A stretch of 64,000 bases of DNA from contig CAIQIR010000039.1 in the NCBI GenBank assembly GCA_903871875.1, positions 1 to 64,000 on the forward strand, read 5' to 3'. This document shows, piece after piece, positions 63,023 to 64,000 of this stretch. Within the stretch, counting starts at the first letter, position 1; the number at the start of each line of letters is the position of its first letter. This DNA comes from an uncultured Schlesneria sp. (GTDB taxonomy: Bacteria; Planctomycetota; Planctomycetia; Planctomycetales; Planctomycetaceae). The position numbers and the translations under genes were made by a program. The notes under the pieces are model-generated. The model did not search any database, was not told the DNA's origin, and saw nothing but the letters and a program-made list of their open reading frames with translations.

Positions 63023-64000
63023 CTATTCGGCTTTGCTGACGGTATCGGACGGTGGTTCAACGGCGGTGCGGATACTGGCCCACGGGGTTTGGGCGAGACG
63101 ACCTTGTTCGTCTTCGGCGAAAAAGACAAAGTCCGTTTCCAGAATTTTTTCGTCGCCATATTTCACGTGGCCATGCGCATCCATCGTGACATAACCGCCT
63201 CCTTCGCCCAGCAACGATTGCCATTCGGTTTCACCCGATCCGGCGTTCCACATGCGCACTGTTCCATCATCGCCACACGAGAACAAGTGGCGACCGTCGT
63301 GAGACCACTGAACGCCATAGACACCCCCTTCATGGCCTCGCAAGACCGAGACGGGTGAGCCATCTCGTTTCCAGATGCGTACCGTGTGGTCCCAGCTTCC
63401 CGACGCCAGCAAGGTGCCCGTGGGATCAAAATCCAGTGTCTCGACATATCCGCCGTGCCCGCCCACGGTCGTCTCGGATTCCCCTTCGATGGTCCAGAAT
63501 CGAATCGTGCCATCTTCCGTTCCGGTCGCCAGCAATTTGCCGTCATTGGCCAACGCCAGTCCACGAATCGAAGTCGCGATCGCTTCGAAAACCTTTCCCG
63601 GTTTGCCGTCACGCGACCAGAACCGGACGCAGCCGTCAAACCCCGTTGAACAAATCTGCTGTTGATCGGGGGTGAAGCGAACTTGCGTAATTCCATGTGC
63701 TTGTTTGCCAATCTGCGTGGCGGTCTTCGCTTCCAGATCGACCAGAATCACGGTCATCCCGTCCCCACCCGCGGCGAAGTATTTTCCATCGCGCGACCAA
63801 TCGCCGCTGCGGACGGAGGTGGGCAGACGAATGGGTTGTCCCAGTGCTTTTCCCGTGGGATCATACTGCTGGATCGTTGGTGCCAGACGCTGCAGCGGAA
63901 TAAACGAGGTCCCGTCAGGGCTCCAGTAGAACGCAACCGACTGTCCTCGCTGTCCCGTGGTCAAACTATAGGTTTGCTTTCCCTCAATGCTGTAGAGGGA
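63023..64000 (-). CDS. WD40-repeat beta-propeller protein (N-terminus outside the window)
   Basis: The frame is open from the stop at 63023 to the window edge, 325 codons. WD40 units read WSPDGTSFIP..., 'HGITQVRFTPDQQQICSTGFDGCVRFW', 'GHGGYVETLDFDPTGTLLASGSWDHTVRIW', and 'GHEGGVYGVQWSHDGRHLFSC'. The tail FVFFAEDEQGRL matches its paralogue at 11296-13425. It is followed by the DUF1549/DUF1553 gene after a 30-bp gap on the same strand, so it heads or is in the same operon. Other planctomycete members have WD40 domains fused to PSD1 proteins, which supports a complex. Confidence 0.88.
   Translation of the reverse strand, partial: SLYSIEGKQTYSLTTGQRGQSVAFYWSPDGTSFIPLQRLAPTIQQYDPTGKALGQPIRLPTSVRSGDWSRDGKYFAAGGDGMTVILVDLEAKTATQIGKQAHGITQVRFTPDQQQICSTGFDGCVRFWSRDGKPGKVFEAIATSIRGLALANDGKLLATGTEDGTIRFWTIEGESETTVGGHGGYVETLDFDPTGTLLASGSWDHTVRIWKRDGSPVSVLRGHEGGVYGVQWSHDGRHLFSCGDDGTVRMWNAGSGETEWQSLLGEGGGYVTMDAHGHVKYGDEKILETDFVFFAEDEQGRLAQTPWASIRTAVEPPSDTVSKAE

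Noticed and set aside
1-64000. CRISPR array, rRNA operon or complete IS element
   Set aside because: I found no regular spacer-repeat pattern, rRNA sequence or IS with paired ends in the window.

Overview
The window looks like a piece of a Planctomycetota chromosome (class Planctomycetia, in the neighbourhood of Schlesneria, Gimesia or Planctomicrobium; this is inferred from gene content only). The marker families are a DUF1501 protein, a DUF1549/DUF1553 (PSD1-type) protein, two DUF1080 (3-keto-disaccharide hydrolase-like) proteins, secreted WD40 and PQQ beta-propellers, an EF-hand multirepeat protein, ECF sigma/anti-sigma genes, and small conserved proteins of planctomycete flavour. No rRNA operon or CRISPR array is visible. 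The only tRNA sequence found is a 3' fragment.

Positions 1-9484 are the right-hand part of an integrated mobile element. All genes run leftwards. The element ends at a 3'-terminal fragment of a tRNA-Leu(UAA) gene (9426-9484), the usual signature of integration into a tRNA 3' end. Cargo: a truncated hypothetical protein, a PPP-type phosphatase, a DUF932 phage/plasmid protein, an Eco29kI-type restriction-modification pair, two unknown proteins, a possible C4 zinc-ribbon protein, a miniature DnaX-like clamp-loader ATPase with the zinc-binding Cys set, a 416-residue unknown protein translationally coupled to a small excisionase-like HTH protein, and a winged-helix protein. No integrase is in the window; it would lie further left. 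Two regulatory-looking structures stand out: a hairpin that occludes the Shine-Dalgarno of the HTH gene (8226-8246), and seven GGGCA/TGCCC motifs in 92 bp just upstream of the ATPase (6553-6644).

Positions 9485-25094 are backbone: a PQQ-propeller protein, a WD40 protein, the glpK-glpD operon of glycerol catabolism, an ECF sigma / anti-sigma / secreted-protein operon, a 1094-residue YCF48 propeller fused to a DOMON/CBM9-like end, and a secreted protein with a secretin-like tail. Positions 25095-28135 are gene-poor and decayed: a FAN/FAK-repeat ORF of doubtful reality, a transposase remnant butted against a truncated leucine-rich-repeat gene, and one small secreted protein.

Positions 28136-41435 hold a regulatory and polyphosphate neighbourhood. 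It contains csrA translationally coupled to an XRE/S24 repressor, ppk1 and ppx (polyphosphate synthesis and hydrolysis), a C-terminal processing protease, a second csrA, a ppk2-hydrolase-TIGR00300 operon with overlapping stop/start codons, a stand-alone ECF sigma factor and a short PspA. Positions 41578-57927 are mainly metabolic and envelope genes: ROK kinase, membrane proteins, two DUF1080 proteins, a Cys/Met-metabolism PLP enzyme, EVE protein, FucU/RbsD, Kbl, a giant OstA/LptA-like protein next to kdsD (lipopolysaccharide inner core), coaD and a MATE transporter.

Positions 58066-64000 form a tight operon typical of the phylum: WD40 protein (truncated by the window edge), DUF1549/DUF1553, DUF1501, and an EF-hand protein with about nine Ca-binding loops. 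The WD40 member is a close paralogue of the solitary WD40 gene at 11296-13425. All family assignments come from motif reading, not from searches.
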